Of a DNA stretch of 64,000 nt, positions 1 through 8,423 are shown one piece after another. Position 1 is the first letter of the stretch, and each line of letters starts with the position of its first letter. Under the pieces are notes generated by a model that searched no databases, was not told the DNA's origin, and worked only from the letters and a program-made list of their open reading frames with translations. The position numbers and the translations under genes were made by a program. Origin of the DNA: Actinotalea caeni (GTDB taxonomy: Bacteria; Actinomycetota; Actinomycetes; Actinomycetales; Beutenbergiaceae). The stretch is from assembly GCF_009733795.1 (NCBI RefSeq), contig NZ_WNXX01000006.1, positions 1 to 64,000 of the forward strand, in the 5' to 3' direction.

Positions 1-56
1 GCCCGCGGCCACGGCGCCCGCTCGCGCGCGGTCCGCGGGGCCGGGGCGTCGGCCGC

Positions 57-1718
57 GTGCTCGGCTGGGGCGTCGCGGCCGCGGTGCCGCTGCTGTTCCT
101 CGGCGTCTTCTTCGCCTGGCCGACGGCGTCCCTCGTCGCCCGCGGGTTCGTCACCGACGGCGCGCTCGACCTCAGCGGCTTCGGCGAGGTGCTCGGCCGC
201 CCCCGCACCTGGCGGATCGTCGGGCTGACGCTGCTGCAGGCGACGCTCGGCACCGTGCTCTCGGTGCTGCTGGGGCTCCCGGCGGCCTACGTGCTCTACC
301 GCTGCACGTTCCGCGGCCGCACGGTGCTGCGTGCGCTGGTCACGGTCCCGTTCGTGCTGCCGACGGTCGTGGTCGGCGTGGCGTTCCGGGCGCTGCTCGC
401 ACCGTCCGGCCCGCTGGGGTTCCTCGGTCTCGACGGCAGCCTCGCGGCGATCGTCGCCGCGCTGGTGTTCTTCAACTACGCGGTCGTCGTGCGCACGGTC
501 GGCGGGCTGTGGGAACGGCTCGACCCGCGCGCCGAGGAGGCCGCGCGCGCCCTCGGCGCGAGCCCCTGGCAGGCGTTCACCCGCGTCACGCTGCCCATGC
601 TCGCGCCGGCGATCACCTCCGCCGCGTCGGTGGTGTTCCTGTTCTGCGCGACGGCGTTCGGCGTCGTCCTCATCCTCGGCGGCACCCGCTACGGCACGAT
701 CGAGACCGAGATCTGGACGCAGACGACCCAGTTCCTCGACCTGCGCGCTGCGGCGGTGCTCTCGGTGGCGCAGCTCGCCGTCGTCACCGTCGCGCTGGGC
801 ACCGCGGCACGGGCGCGCTCGCGGCGCGAGCGCGCGCTGCGGCTGGCCGGCCACCAGGGGCGGCCGCACCCGCTGCGGCTGCGCCCCACGCCCGCGACCG
901 GCCTCGGCGACCTCGTCCCGGCCGCGGTGACCGCCGTCGTCGGGCTGGTGCTGCTGGCGCTGCCGATCGGGCACCTGCTCCTGGCCAGCCTGCGCACGCC
1001 GTCGGGCTGGGGGCTCGGCAACTACGTCGCACTGGGCACCACCGGCGGCCGCAACGCGCTCAGCGTCACCGTCTGGGAGGCGCTGGCCACGTCGCTGCGC
1101 ACGGCGGTCGACGCCACGGTGATCGCCGTCGTGGTCGGGTCGCTGGTGGCGCTGGTGGTCTCGCGCCGACCGCGCTCGGGTGCCGCGCGCCGCGCCGTCG
1201 GGGTGCTCGACGCGCTGTTCATGCTGCCGCTCGGCGTCTCCGCGGTGACGGTCGGGTTCGGGTTCCTCGTCACTCTCAACCGGCCGCCGCTGGACCTGCG
1301 GTCCTCGCTCGTGCTGATCCCGATCGCCCAGGCGGTCGTCGCGATACCGCTCGTCGTGCGCACCGTGCTGCCGGTGCTGCGGGCGATCGACCCGCGGCTG
1401 CGCGAGGCGGCCTCGGTGCTCGGCGCGTCGGGCGCGCGCGTGCTCGCCCACGTCGACGGCCCCTACCTGCTGCGCTCCCTCGGGCTGGCGGTCGGCTTCG
1501 CGTTCGCGGTCTCGCTCGGCGAGTTCGGGGCGACGGCGTTCCTCGCCCGCCCGGACCGGCCGACGCTGCCGGTGGTCGTCGTCCGCCTGCTGGGGCGGCC
1601 GGGTGCCGAGAACTACGGGATGGCGCTCGCGGCCGCCGTCGTGCTGGCGCTGCTCACCGCCACGATCATGGGGGTCACCGAGCGGCTGCGCAGCGGCGTC
1701 GGGGCGGGAGAGCTGTGA
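57..1718 (+). CDS. ABC transporter permease, iron/thiamine type (two fused permease units)
   Basis: Membrane channel of a binding-protein-dependent importer. The 553-residue protein is a tandem of two permease units with about twelve hydrophobic segments. Each half carries the cytoplasmic EAA loop that docks the ATPase: EEAARALGASPWQAF near residue 160 and REAASVLGASGARVL near residue 449. One-chain permeases of this size are typical of the FbpB/ThiP family (ferric iron or thiamine). The ATPase gene follows 25 nt downstream, and a binding-protein gene would be expected before the window. The GTG used here is the first good start, but the frame stays open to the left edge, so the true start may lie further upstream. 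The substrate cannot be read from the permease. Confidence 0.85.
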   Translation: MLGWGVAAAVPLLFLGVFFAWPTASLVARGFVTDGALDLSGFGEVLGRPRTWRIVGLTLLQATLGTVLSVLLGLPAAYVLYRCTFRGRTVLRALVTVPFVLPTVVVGVAFRALLAPSGPLGFLGLDGSLAAIVAALVFFNYAVVVRTVGGLWERLDPRAEEAARALGASPWQAFTRVTLPMLAPAITSAASVVFLFCATAFGVVLILGGTRYGTIETEIWTQTTQFLDLRAAAVLSVAQLAVVTVALGTAARARSRRERALRLAGHQGRPHPLRLRPTPATGLGDLVPAAVTAVVGLVLLALPIGHLLLASLRTPSGWGLGNYVALGTTGGRNALSVTVWEALATSLRTAVDATVIAVVVGSLVALVVSRRPRSGAARRAVGVLDALFMLPLGVSAVTVGFGFLVTLNRPPLDLRSSLVLIPIAQAVVAIPLVVRTVLPVLRAIDPRLREAASVLGASGARVLAHVDGPYLLRSLGLAVGFAFAVSLGEFGATAFLARPDRPTLPVVVVRLLGRPGAENYGMALAAAVVLALLTATIMGVTERLRSGVGAGEL

Positions 1719-1743
1719 GGACCACGAGCGCGAGGAGTCACCG

Positions 1744-2742
1744 GTGCTGAGCATCGAGGGAGTGAGCGTCGGCTACGGCGGTCCGCGGCCCGCCGTCGAC
1801 GACGTCTCGCTCGAGGTCGCCACCGGCGAGGTCGTGGCGCTGCTCGGGCCGTCGGGGTGCGGCAAGTCGTCGCTGCTGCGCGCGGTCGCCGGGCTGGAGC
1901 CGCTGCTGGCCGGCGCGGTGCGGTGGGCCGGCGAGGACCTGGCCGACGTGCCGGTGCACCGCCGCGGCTTCGGGCTGATGTTCCAGGAGGGGCAGCTGTT
2001 CGAGCACCGCGACGTCGCCGGCAACGTCGCGTTCGGGCTGGAGATGATGGGCCGGCGCGACTGGTCGAGGGTCGCCGAGCTGCTGGACCTCGTGGGTCTC
2101 GCGGGCTACGAGCGTCGCCCGGTGCGCACCCTGTCCGGCGGGGAGCAGCAGCGGGTCGCGCTCGCGCGGGCGCTCGCGCCGCAGCCGCGGCTGCTGCTGC
2201 TCGACGAGCCGCTCTCGGCCCTGGACCGCCGGCTGCGCGAGCACCTCGCGGTCGAGGTCGCCGACATCCTCCGCGCGACCGGCACCACCGCGCTCTACGT
2301 CACCCACGACCACGACGAGGCGTTCACGGTCGCCGACCGGGTGGCGCTCATGCGCGCGGGCTCGCTGGTGCAGGTGGGCACGCCCGCGCAGCTGTGGGCC
2401 GCCCCGGTCGACGCCGAGGCGGCGGCGTTCCTCGGCTACCGGCTCGTCGAGGACGACGACGGCGTCCTCGCGCTCGGCCCGCGGGCGCTCCGGGTCGCGA
2501 CCGCCGACGAGGAGCCGGTGGCCCACGGCGTCGTCACCGGCCTGGCGTTCTCCCGGGGCGAGGCCGTCGCGCTGGTCGACGTGCCGGGCTGGGGCGAGGC
2601 CCGCGCGCTCGTGGGCGACAGCGGCAGCACGGGCGGCTCGGCCGCGGGCCACACGGCCGGAACGGGAGGTCCGGGCCCGGGCGACACGGTCGGGCTCGTG
2701 CTCGCCCGCTCCGAGACGACCCGCGTCCCGCCCACCCACTGA
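1744..2742 (+). CDS. ABC transporter ATP-binding protein, iron/thiamine type
   Basis: ATPase that powers the permease encoded just upstream. Over 332 residues it shows Walker A GPSGCGKSS (about 35-43), signature LSGGEQQRVALARAL (130-144), Walker B LLLLDEPLSALD (150-161) and the switch histidine in THDHDEA (near 187). A C-terminal extension after residue 235 resembles the regulatory tail of FbpC/PotA-type ATPases. The GTG at 1744 is preceded by GAGGAG at 1732-1737, which decides the start against the open frame continuing upstream. It forms an operon with the permease. The stop codon lies 1 nt before a repeat array that may be its 3' end. Iron or thiamine as substrate is a family-level inference. 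Confidence 0.88.
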   Translation: MLSIEGVSVGYGGPRPAVDDVSLEVATGEVVALLGPSGCGKSSLLRAVAGLEPLLAGAVRWAGEDLADVPVHRRGFGLMFQEGQLFEHRDVAGNVAFGLEMMGRRDWSRVAELLDLVGLAGYERRPVRTLSGGEQQRVALARALAPQPRLLLLDEPLSALDRRLREHLAVEVADILRATGTTALYVTHDHDEAFTVADRVALMRAGSLVQVGTPAQLWAAPVDAEAAAFLGYRLVEDDDGVLALGPRALRVATADEEPVAHGVVTGLAFSRGEAVALVDVPGWGEARALVGDSGSTGGSAAGHTAGTGGPGPGDTVGLVLARSETTRVPPTH

Positions 2743-2743
2743 T

Positions 2744-2876
2744 GGTTCCAACCCACTTCTGCCCCCTCTGACGGCTTCAACCCACTTCTGACCTCTCTCA
2801 GGGTTGCGACCCACTGCTGCTCCTCCCGGGGGAGGAGTGGGTTGAAACCTGTCTGGGGCAGGAGTGAGTGGAGACC
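2744..2876. repeat. 3'-end repeat array A: three direct and two inverted modules
   Basis: Module close to TTTCAACCCACTTCTGCC. Direct copies begin at 2744, 2773 and 2802, an exact 29-nt period. Two inverted copies run leftward from 2849 and 2876. The third direct and first inverted copies face each other and can pair as a hairpin centred on CTCCCGGGGGAG. The array begins 1 nt after the ABC ATPase stop. It holds no start codon with a plausible reading frame. It could be a terminator, an mRNA 3'-end stabiliser or a repeated protein-binding site. Confidence 0.8.
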
Positions 2877-2923
2877 GTGGGTGGCGGGGCACATCTGCCC
2901 GGGCGCCGGCACGGCACGGCTGC

Positions 2924-2929
2924 CAGACT
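2924..2929 (+). promoter_or_regulatory. -10 box of a leaderless promoter
   Basis: CAGACT ends exactly 6 nt before the ATG at 2936 and no ribosome binding site is present, so the transcript would start at or next to the start codon. Confidence 0.5.
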
Positions 2930-2935
2930 CGCCGC

Positions 2936-4537
2936 ATGGGCGACTACTTCGACTGGTGGTGGAAGGGCGGCAGCTGGTACGACCTGCAGCAGCGCGAGCA
3001 GATCGAGGCGCTGTCGCTGAGCCAGTCGCGCGCGGCGGCCCGGCTGCGGTCGGAGCTGCGCCAGGAGGCGAAGCGGTCCGAGGACCTCGCGACGCGGCTG
3101 TCCCGGCTGGAGGACGCGGTCGTCGCGATCGTCGAGCTCGAGGACCTGCGCGGCGTGCTCGACACCTTCTCCGACGCCGTCGCGACGCGGCGCTACGCGC
3201 GTGACGTGCTCGCGCAGATCCCCGCTCTCGGCCGGGTCCCCAGCAGCACCTCGCCGACACCGCCGCCGGACGTGCCCGGCTACTGGTTGCACCCGGCCGT
3301 CCGGTCGGTCGACGCCGCCCTGCACGGCGACGCGGCGACCCAGGCGGCCGCGAGCGCCGAGGCCCGGCGTCGCGACCCGGTGCGCACCGCGCAGTTCCTC
3401 GCCGCGGTCGCGATCCTCACCCGCTCCGACGTGGCCGACGACGACCTCGCCACGCTGTTCCCGACCAGCCGGAGGGTGAGCACCTACCAGCGTGCGCTGT
3501 GGCTCGCGGTCGCCGAGGGTGGGCTGGGCGAGGAGGCCCGGCGCGGGCTCGCGCAGGCGATCGCGTGGGTGCTCGCGCAGGAGACCACGCAGCCGGCGCA
3601 GCCGGAGGGCGACCTCGTGCAGGTCCGGATGCCCGGCCCGCGCGTCACCCCGGACGACCTCGACGAGGTCGTCACGAGTCACCTGCTCGGACGTCGGACG
3701 CCCCCGGCCGACACCGCCTCGGCCACCGAGGCGCTGGCCGACCTGCGCGCCCTGGTCGCAGCGGCCGCCGCGGCCGGCCGCACGCTGCCGGCGGCCGGCG
3801 AGGTGCCCGACGGCGTCGCGGACCTGCTGGCGCAGGTCGTCAGTGCGGGCGCGCCGGGGGAGGAGCCGGTGGTCGAGCGGATCATCGAGATCCGGCAGGC
3901 GCTCGCGGCCATCGGGGCGTCGACGACGATCGCGGCGCCGGCGCTGCTCGACGAGGACGAGCTCGACGTCGTCGACCTGCTGCGCGCGGACCTGTCGGCG
4001 GACGGGTCCCCGGGCGCCCGCGCGGTCGCCGTCGCGGCGCTGCAAGGGCCGATCGAGGCCGTCGCCGACCGGCTGGCCGCGCTCGCGCAGCAGCCGCTGC
4101 CCGACGGCGAGCGGGTCCGCGTCGCGGGCGGCATCTCGGTCGACATCACCTCGGCAGGGCCGGTCGACGGCGGCTGGCGCGCCCGGCTCACCGACCGGGT
4201 CGCGGCCATGCACCCGACAGAGCCGTACCTCGGCTCCAGGATGATCGGCGGTGGCGTCGTCGCGGTGCTCGCGCTCGTGCTCGGCGTCACGAGCGGGCCG
4301 GGCTGGCTGCTGCTTCTCGTCCCCGCGCTCGGGATGGCCGGTCACGCCGCCTGGCAGTGGCAGTCCTCACGGGAGCGCCGCGAGTCCGCGGTGCGTCACG
4401 CGCTCACGCAGGCCGAGGCAACCATCGCCGATCGCACGGCGCGGCTGGCCGGCGACCTGGTGTCGCTGCGGCAGCGGGTCGACCGAGTGCCGGCCGACCT
4501 GCACGAGGTCCGCACGACGCTGCCTGTCGTGGTCTGA
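2936..4537 (+). CDS. Membrane-anchored coiled-coil hypothetical protein
   Basis: I do not recognise this 533-residue protein. The N-terminus is rich in aromatic residues (DYFDWWWKGG). Residues about 20-75 are charged and heptad-like (RLRSELRQEAKRSEDLATRL), suggesting a coiled coil. A long Ala/Asp/Leu-rich helical middle follows. Near residues 437-475 there is a hydrophobic hairpin (VVAVLALVLGV, then WLLLLVPALGMAG), after which comes another helical stretch with LAGDLVSLRQRVDRV. It is likely held in the membrane by the two C-terminal segments with the coiled coil in the cytoplasm. The ATG at 2936 is chosen because a -10 box lies 6 nt upstream. It appears monocistronic; neighbours give no functional clue. 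Confidence 0.75.
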   Translation: MGDYFDWWWKGGSWYDLQQREQIEALSLSQSRAAARLRSELRQEAKRSEDLATRLSRLEDAVVAIVELEDLRGVLDTFSDAVATRRYARDVLAQIPALGRVPSSTSPTPPPDVPGYWLHPAVRSVDAALHGDAATQAAASAEARRRDPVRTAQFLAAVAILTRSDVADDDLATLFPTSRRVSTYQRALWLAVAEGGLGEEARRGLAQAIAWVLAQETTQPAQPEGDLVQVRMPGPRVTPDDLDEVVTSHLLGRRTPPADTASATEALADLRALVAAAAAAGRTLPAAGEVPDGVADLLAQVVSAGAPGEEPVVERIIEIRQALAAIGASTTIAAPALLDEDELDVVDLLRADLSADGSPGARAVAVAALQGPIEAVADRLAALAQQPLPDGERVRVAGGISVDITSAGPVDGGWRARLTDRVAAMHPTEPYLGSRMIGGGVVAVLALVLGVTSGPGWLLLLVPALGMAGHAAWQWQSSRERRESAVRHALTQAEATIADRTARLAGDLVSLRQRVDRVPADLHEVRTTLPVVV

Positions 4538-4584
4538 CGGTGCAGCGGGTGACCGACCTCACCCGAGCACCGACAGCGGCTCTG

Positions 4585-4608
4585 CTACGATAGTTGAAAT
4601 CTTGACTA
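4585..4608 (+). promoter_or_regulatory. -10 box with adjacent operator-like dyad before the VOC/pirin pair
   Basis: TACGAT at 4585-4590 fits a -10 box. It abuts TAGTTGAAATCTTGACTA at 4591-4608, an imperfect dyad with TAGT/ACTA ends and an internal repeated TTGA. An AT-rich dyad at the transcription start is exceptional in this GC-rich window and is placed where a MarR- or Rrf2-type repressor would act. GAGGAG at 4612-4617 is the ribosome binding site. Confidence 0.55.
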
Positions 4609-4622
4609 CATGAGGAGCAGCG

Positions 4623-5477
4623 ATGGACCGGCTGGCACAGAACACCGCGATGGGCGACGTCGAGCTCCTCGTGCGCGACCTCGACGCCGTCCTGGCCTTC
4701 TACGCCGAGGGCGTCGGCCTGGACGTGCTGCGGCACGACGGCCCCGAGGCCGTCCTGGGTCGCGGCGGCGCGCAGATCATGCGGCTCGTGCAGCGCAGCG
4801 ACCTGCCGGAGTTCCGCCGCGGCGACGCAGGGCTGTTCCACACCGCGATCCTGTTCGGCGACGAGGCCGGGCTCGCACGCGCCGTCGCGAGCGTCGCGCG
4901 GTTCGCGCCTCGCAGCTTCACCGGCAGCGCCGACCACCTGGTCTCGCAGGCGTTCTACTTCGACGACCCGGAGGGCAACGGCCTCGAGCTCTACGTCGAC
5001 CGGCCGCGCGACCAGTGGCGCCGCCACGCCGACGGCACCGTCGACATGGCGACGATCCACCTCGACCCCAACGCGTTCCTGCAGACCCACCTGCCGCAGG
5101 CGCCCGCGCCTGCCGAGGACGGTGCCGGCATCGGCCACGTCCACCTGCAGGTCGGCGACATCGCGCTCGCCGAGCAGTTCTACGCCGGCGTGCTCGGGTT
5201 CGACGTGATGAACCGGTACGGCTCGCAGGCGCTCTTCGTCGCGGCGGGCGGGTACCACCACCACATCGGCATGAACACCTGGAACAGCCAGGGCGCCGGC
5301 CCGCGGGCCGCGTCGCTCGGGCTCGGCCAGGTGAGCATCGAGCTGCCGACGACCGACGACGTCGACGCGCTGGTCTCCCGGCTGCGCACCGCGGGCGTCG
5401 AGATGCGGCACGACGGCGAGACGCTGCGCTTCGACGACCCGTGGAAGACGCTCATCGAGGTCCGCGCGGCCGCGTGA
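4623..5477 (+). CDS. VOC-family ring-cleavage dioxygenase-like protein (CatE type)
   Basis: Two vicinal-oxygen-chelate modules in 284 residues, the build of CatE-like catechol 2,3-dioxygenases and related glyoxalases, which act on a divalent metal in the cytoplasm. The C-terminal module holds the likely metal ligands: His in GHVHLQVGD (171-179), His in YHHHIGMNTW (211-220) and Glu in LIEVR near the end. The N-terminal module keeps FHTAILF and the DPEGNGLELY strand. CatE relatives commonly act in quinone or catechol detoxification. The pirin gene 39 nt downstream (pirins can act as quercetinases) supports a shared aromatic or quinone response. The start is fixed by GAGGAG 5 nt upstream. Substrate is inferred, not seen. 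Confidence 0.85.
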   Translation: MDRLAQNTAMGDVELLVRDLDAVLAFYAEGVGLDVLRHDGPEAVLGRGGAQIMRLVQRSDLPEFRRGDAGLFHTAILFGDEAGLARAVASVARFAPRSFTGSADHLVSQAFYFDDPEGNGLELYVDRPRDQWRRHADGTVDMATIHLDPNAFLQTHLPQAPAPAEDGAGIGHVHLQVGDIALAEQFYAGVLGFDVMNRYGSQALFVAAGGYHHHIGMNTWNSQGAGPRAASLGLGQVSIELPTTDDVDALVSRLRTAGVEMRHDGETLRFDDPWKTLIEVRAAA

Positions 5478-5516
5478 CCACGCGCACGCCGGCGCGACCG
5501 GTGGCAGGCTCGTGAC

Positions 5517-6503
5517 ATGACCAACCTGGACCCGCGACCGGCCGAGCTGGACCTGCCGCCGACCGCGGCGTGCGGGCCGACCGTGCAGCTGCTGGAGTCG
5601 CGCGAGGTGCCGCTGGGCGGTCTGCGCGCGATGACCGTGCGTCGCACCCTGCCGCAGCGCGCGCGGTCCACGGTGGGCGCCTGGTGCTTCCTCGACGCCT
5701 TCGGGCCGTCGTCGGAGGTCCCGATGACCGTGCTGCCGCACCCGCACACGGGGCTGCAGACGGTCACGTGGCCGATGGTCGGCGAGATCCGGCACCGCGA
5801 CTCGCTCGGCAACGACCTGCTCGTGCGTCCGGGCGAGCTCAACCTCATGACCGCCGGTGCGGGCGTCTCCCACTCCGAGGTCTCGGCCGAGGGCGTCGAG
5901 CTCGCGGGGCTGCAGCTGTGGACCGCGCTGCCCGACGGCGTCCGGGCGCCGTCGTTCCAGCACGTCGCCGACCTGCCCCGGCTGAGCGGGCCGGGCTGGA
6001 CCGGCATCGTGCTGGTCGGCTCGATCGGCGACGCCGTGTCGCCGGCGGTCGTGCACACGCCACTGGTCGGGGTCGACCTGCAGGCCGAGCCGGGCGCGAC
6101 CGTGCGGCTGCCCGCGGAGCCCGGCTTCGAGCACGCGCTGATCGTCGTCGAGGGTCAGGTCGCGGTCGACGGCGTGGCGATCCCAGCCGGTCCGCTCGCC
6201 TTCCTCGGTATGCAGCGCGAGCGGCTCGAGGTCGCCGCCGGCCCGACGGGCGCACGGCTGGTGCTGCTGGGTGGCGAGCCCTTCGAGGAGCCCCTCGTCA
6301 TGTTCTGGAACTTCATCGGGCGCGACCACGACCAGGTCGCGGCCGCGCGCGCCGACTGGGAGTCAGACGCCGCACTGCCGCTGGGGGACCCGCGGCGCCG
6401 GTTCGGGACCGTGCCGGGGCACGGCGTGGACCGGATCCCGGCGCCGCCGGTGCCGCCGGTGCGGCTGCGGCCGCGCACCCGGCCGGTGCCGCCCGGCGGC
6501 TGA
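5517..6503 (+). CDS. Pirin family protein
   Basis: Bicupin of 328 residues. The pirin metal site is intact: HPHTG (His75, His77) and HSE (His119, Glu121), normally binding iron. Characterised bacterial pirins act as redox-linked regulators or as quercetin 2,3-dioxygenases. An MFWNFIGRD segment typical of pirins follows the second cupin. The gene lies 39 nt after the VOC enzyme and shares its strand, so cotranscription from the promoter at 4585 is likely, although CAGGCT 6 nt before the ATG could also give a leaderless transcript. It converges on the GNAT gene, with only 5 nt between the stops. Confidence 0.88.
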   Translation: MTNLDPRPAELDLPPTAACGPTVQLLESREVPLGGLRAMTVRRTLPQRARSTVGAWCFLDAFGPSSEVPMTVLPHPHTGLQTVTWPMVGEIRHRDSLGNDLLVRPGELNLMTAGAGVSHSEVSAEGVELAGLQLWTALPDGVRAPSFQHVADLPRLSGPGWTGIVLVGSIGDAVSPAVVHTPLVGVDLQAEPGATVRLPAEPGFEHALIVVEGQVAVDGVAIPAGPLAFLGMQRERLEVAAGPTGARLVLLGGEPFEEPLVMFWNFIGRDHDQVAAARADWESDAALPLGDPRRRFGTVPGHGVDRIPAPPVPPVRLRPRTRPVPPGG

Positions 6504-6508
6504 GCCCC

Positions 6509-7618
6509 TCAGTCCTCCAGCCGCAGCTCCCACCCGGCGCCGCCGCCCGCGGGCCGGAACCCGAGCGCGACGTTGATCGAGAGCATGTGGTCGTTCTCCT
6601 CGGCGTTCCAGGTGTGCACACGACGCACCTGCGGGCGCTCCGTGGCGAGGCGGCGCAGGTTGGCGACCTTGAGCAGCATGCCCAGCCGGTGGCCGCGGTG
6701 CTCGGACCGGACGATCGTGTTCTCCTGGAAGCACGCCTGCGGCTTGTGGTCCACGAACGACAGCTCGGTGTAGCCCGCCAGCTGCCCGGAGGGCCGGTGC
6801 AGCGCCGCGACCGTCATCGTGCTCATGCCGTTGTCGGCGATCGCGCTCTCGACGCTGCGGACCCGCTCGGGCGTCCACACCTCCTCCTCGGTGGTGAGCC
6901 CTGCCGTGGGGGCGTCGGTGCTCATCGCGGTCTGCAGCACGCAGAACTCCTCGACCCACTCGTCGGGCACACGGTCCGACCACGCGACGAGCTCGTAGTC
7001 GGTGCCGGCGCGCTCGGCGGCCTCGTCGCCGAGCCGGGCGAGCAGGTCCGGGTCGACCGGGACCTCGAGCACCGAGTGCCGCTCGGCCTGCTCGAGCCGG
7101 CAGCCACGGGCGAGCGCGAACCGCGTGCCGGGGGCGGAGGCGGGCACCCGCCCGTAGCCCGTCGGCGGGGCGAGCGCGTCCGGGTCGTCCGCGGCGGGCT
7201 CGGTCGCGTAACCGGTCCAGCCGTGCACGATGGTCCGGCCGTGCGCGCGCGCCACGTCGAGGGCGTGCGCCCACAGCGCGGCGCCGACGCCTCGACCGCG
7301 CACGTCCGCGCGGGTGCCGAGGTCGACGTCCGCCGTCGCGACGTTGTCGTGCCGCGGCATCCAGACGACGCCGATCCCGAGCACGTCGGACGCCGTCGGG
7401 TCGTCGACGGCGGCGTCGACGGCGACGAACCGCCGCTTGACGGCGTTCTCCTGGTGCGCGAGGCCCGCGACGACCTGCTGCGCCGAGATCGCGAGGTCGT
7501 CGTTGCCCCAGGTCTCGATGTCGATCGCCTCCGACACCTCCGCGACGGCGGTCGCCTGCCAGCTGGGGGTGTCCGTGGCCGAGGTGGGCTCGGGCACCTC
7601 GATGATCCGGTAGCTCAT
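6509..7618 (-). CDS. Tandem GNAT-family N-acetyltransferase
   Basis: 369 residues from the ATG reading MSYRIIEVPEP. It has two acetyl-CoA-binding folds in series, like mycothiol-synthase-type tandem GNATs. Module one has RADVRGRGVGAALWAHALDV (motif A, pyrophosphate loop). Module two has RSEHRGHRLGMLLKVANLRR, followed by TWNAEENDHMLSINVALGF, the usual motif B ending where a bound substrate or CoA stacks. The acceptor substrate is unknown. A longer frame upstream lacks a credible start, and CACGCT 6 nt before this ATG (7625-7630) supports a leaderless start here. The gene is divergent from the 7722 gene. Confidence 0.85.
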   Translation of the reverse strand: MSYRIIEVPEPTSATDTPSWQATAVAEVSEAIDIETWGNDDLAISAQQVVAGLAHQENAVKRRFVAVDAAVDDPTASDVLGIGVVWMPRHDNVATADVDLGTRADVRGRGVGAALWAHALDVARAHGRTIVHGWTGYATEPAADDPDALAPPTGYGRVPASAPGTRFALARGCRLEQAERHSVLEVPVDPDLLARLGDEAAERAGTDYELVAWSDRVPDEWVEEFCVLQTAMSTDAPTAGLTTEEEVWTPERVRSVESAIADNGMSTMTVAALHRPSGQLAGYTELSFVDHKPQACFQENTIVRSEHRGHRLGMLLKVANLRRLATERPQVRRVHTWNAEENDHMLSINVALGFRPAGGGAGWELRLED

Positions 7619-7624
7619 CGTCAC

Positions 7625-7630
7625 AGCGTG
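7625..7630 (-). promoter_or_regulatory. -10 box of a leaderless promoter (GNAT gene)
   Basis: On the minus strand CACGCT ends 6 nt before the ATG at 7618, the same spacing seen at many other starts in this window. Confidence 0.4.
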
Positions 7631-7721
7631 AGGGGCAGACCTGCCCGGCGTCACCCCCATTTCGGCGTGGCGCGCGTTGTTACGCTCGCACGGGACCGAT
7701 CGCGGGAGGGGGTGGTACCGG

Positions 7722-8423
7722 ATGGGCAACGGCCCGGACGTCTTCATGATCGTCGTGCTGGTGTTCCTCGCGCTCGCCGGCGGGCTGATCTGGCTGAGCT
7801 ACCAGCAGCGCAAGAAGGCCCGCGAGGCGGCGCGAGCGTTCGCGCAGGCGCGCGGCTGGACCTTCACCCCCGACGCGCCGCAGCTCTCCCAGCGGTGGCG
7901 CTCCGAGCCGTTCGGCCGCGGTCACAGCCGCCGGTCGTCCAACGCGGTCGCCGGCACGTTCCACGGCCGGCACGTCGTGTCGTTCGAGTACCAGTACACG
8001 GTCGGCAGCGGCAAGAACCGGAGCACGTACTTCTACCACGTGGTCGCGCTGAGCCTGCCGGCCGCGCTGCCGTGGCTGCAGCTGACGCGCGACGGCGCGG
8101 GCGCGGCGGTCGCGAAGTTCTTCGGAGGCCAGGACATCCGGTTCGAGTCCAAGAGCTTCAACGACGCCTGGCGGGTGCGGGGTCCGGAGGGCCAGTACCC
8201 CTACGACTTCATCCACCCCCGGATGATGGACCGCCTGATGGCGCCGGACGCCCTCGGGAAGAGCATCACGGTCGAGGGCAGCGACATCTTCGTCTGGGTC
8301 AGCGGCCGCCAGGTGCTCGAGGCGATCGACGTCTACGCCAACCTGCTCTACGGCATCTACGACCTCGTCCCGCGCCACCTGTGGTTGCGCGTGGGGCACG
8401 ACCCGGCGACCGAGCGCCGATGA
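7722..8423 (+). CDS. Single-pass membrane protein, paralogue of the gene at 36284
   Basis: 233 residues: one N-terminal membrane segment (VFMIVVLVFLALAGGLIWL, about 8-26), a basic stretch (QQRKKAREAARAFAQARGW), then a cytoplasmic beta-rich domain. The start has GGGAGG upstream. The C-terminal part (FESKSFNDAWRV, YDFIHPRMMDRLMAP) aligns by eye with FELSAFNQAYDV and YDVLHPRQIEYLMAA in the protein at 36284-37567, so the two are paralogues. This layout resembles the DUF3137 group. Function unknown. It overlaps the following lipoprotein gene by 4 nt (ATGA), so the two are translationally coupled and may work together at the membrane. Confidence 0.8.
   Translation: MGNGPDVFMIVVLVFLALAGGLIWLSYQQRKKAREAARAFAQARGWTFTPDAPQLSQRWRSEPFGRGHSRRSSNAVAGTFHGRHVVSFEYQYTVGSGKNRSTYFYHVVALSLPAALPWLQLTRDGAGAAVAKFFGGQDIRFESKSFNDAWRVRGPEGQYPYDFIHPRMMDRLMAPDALGKSITVEGSDIFVWVSGRQVLEAIDVYANLLYGIYDLVPRHLWLRVGHDPATERR

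Noticed and set aside
2744-2876. CRISPR-like spacing in arrays A and C
   Set aside because: The copies are imperfect, contain both orientations (A), have no unique spacers between conserved repeats, and no cas gene is present.
5570-8419. Long plus-strand frame running into the lipoprotein gene
   Set aside because: It crosses the pirin and GNAT genes out of frame; only the part from 8420 has a signal peptide and lipobox.
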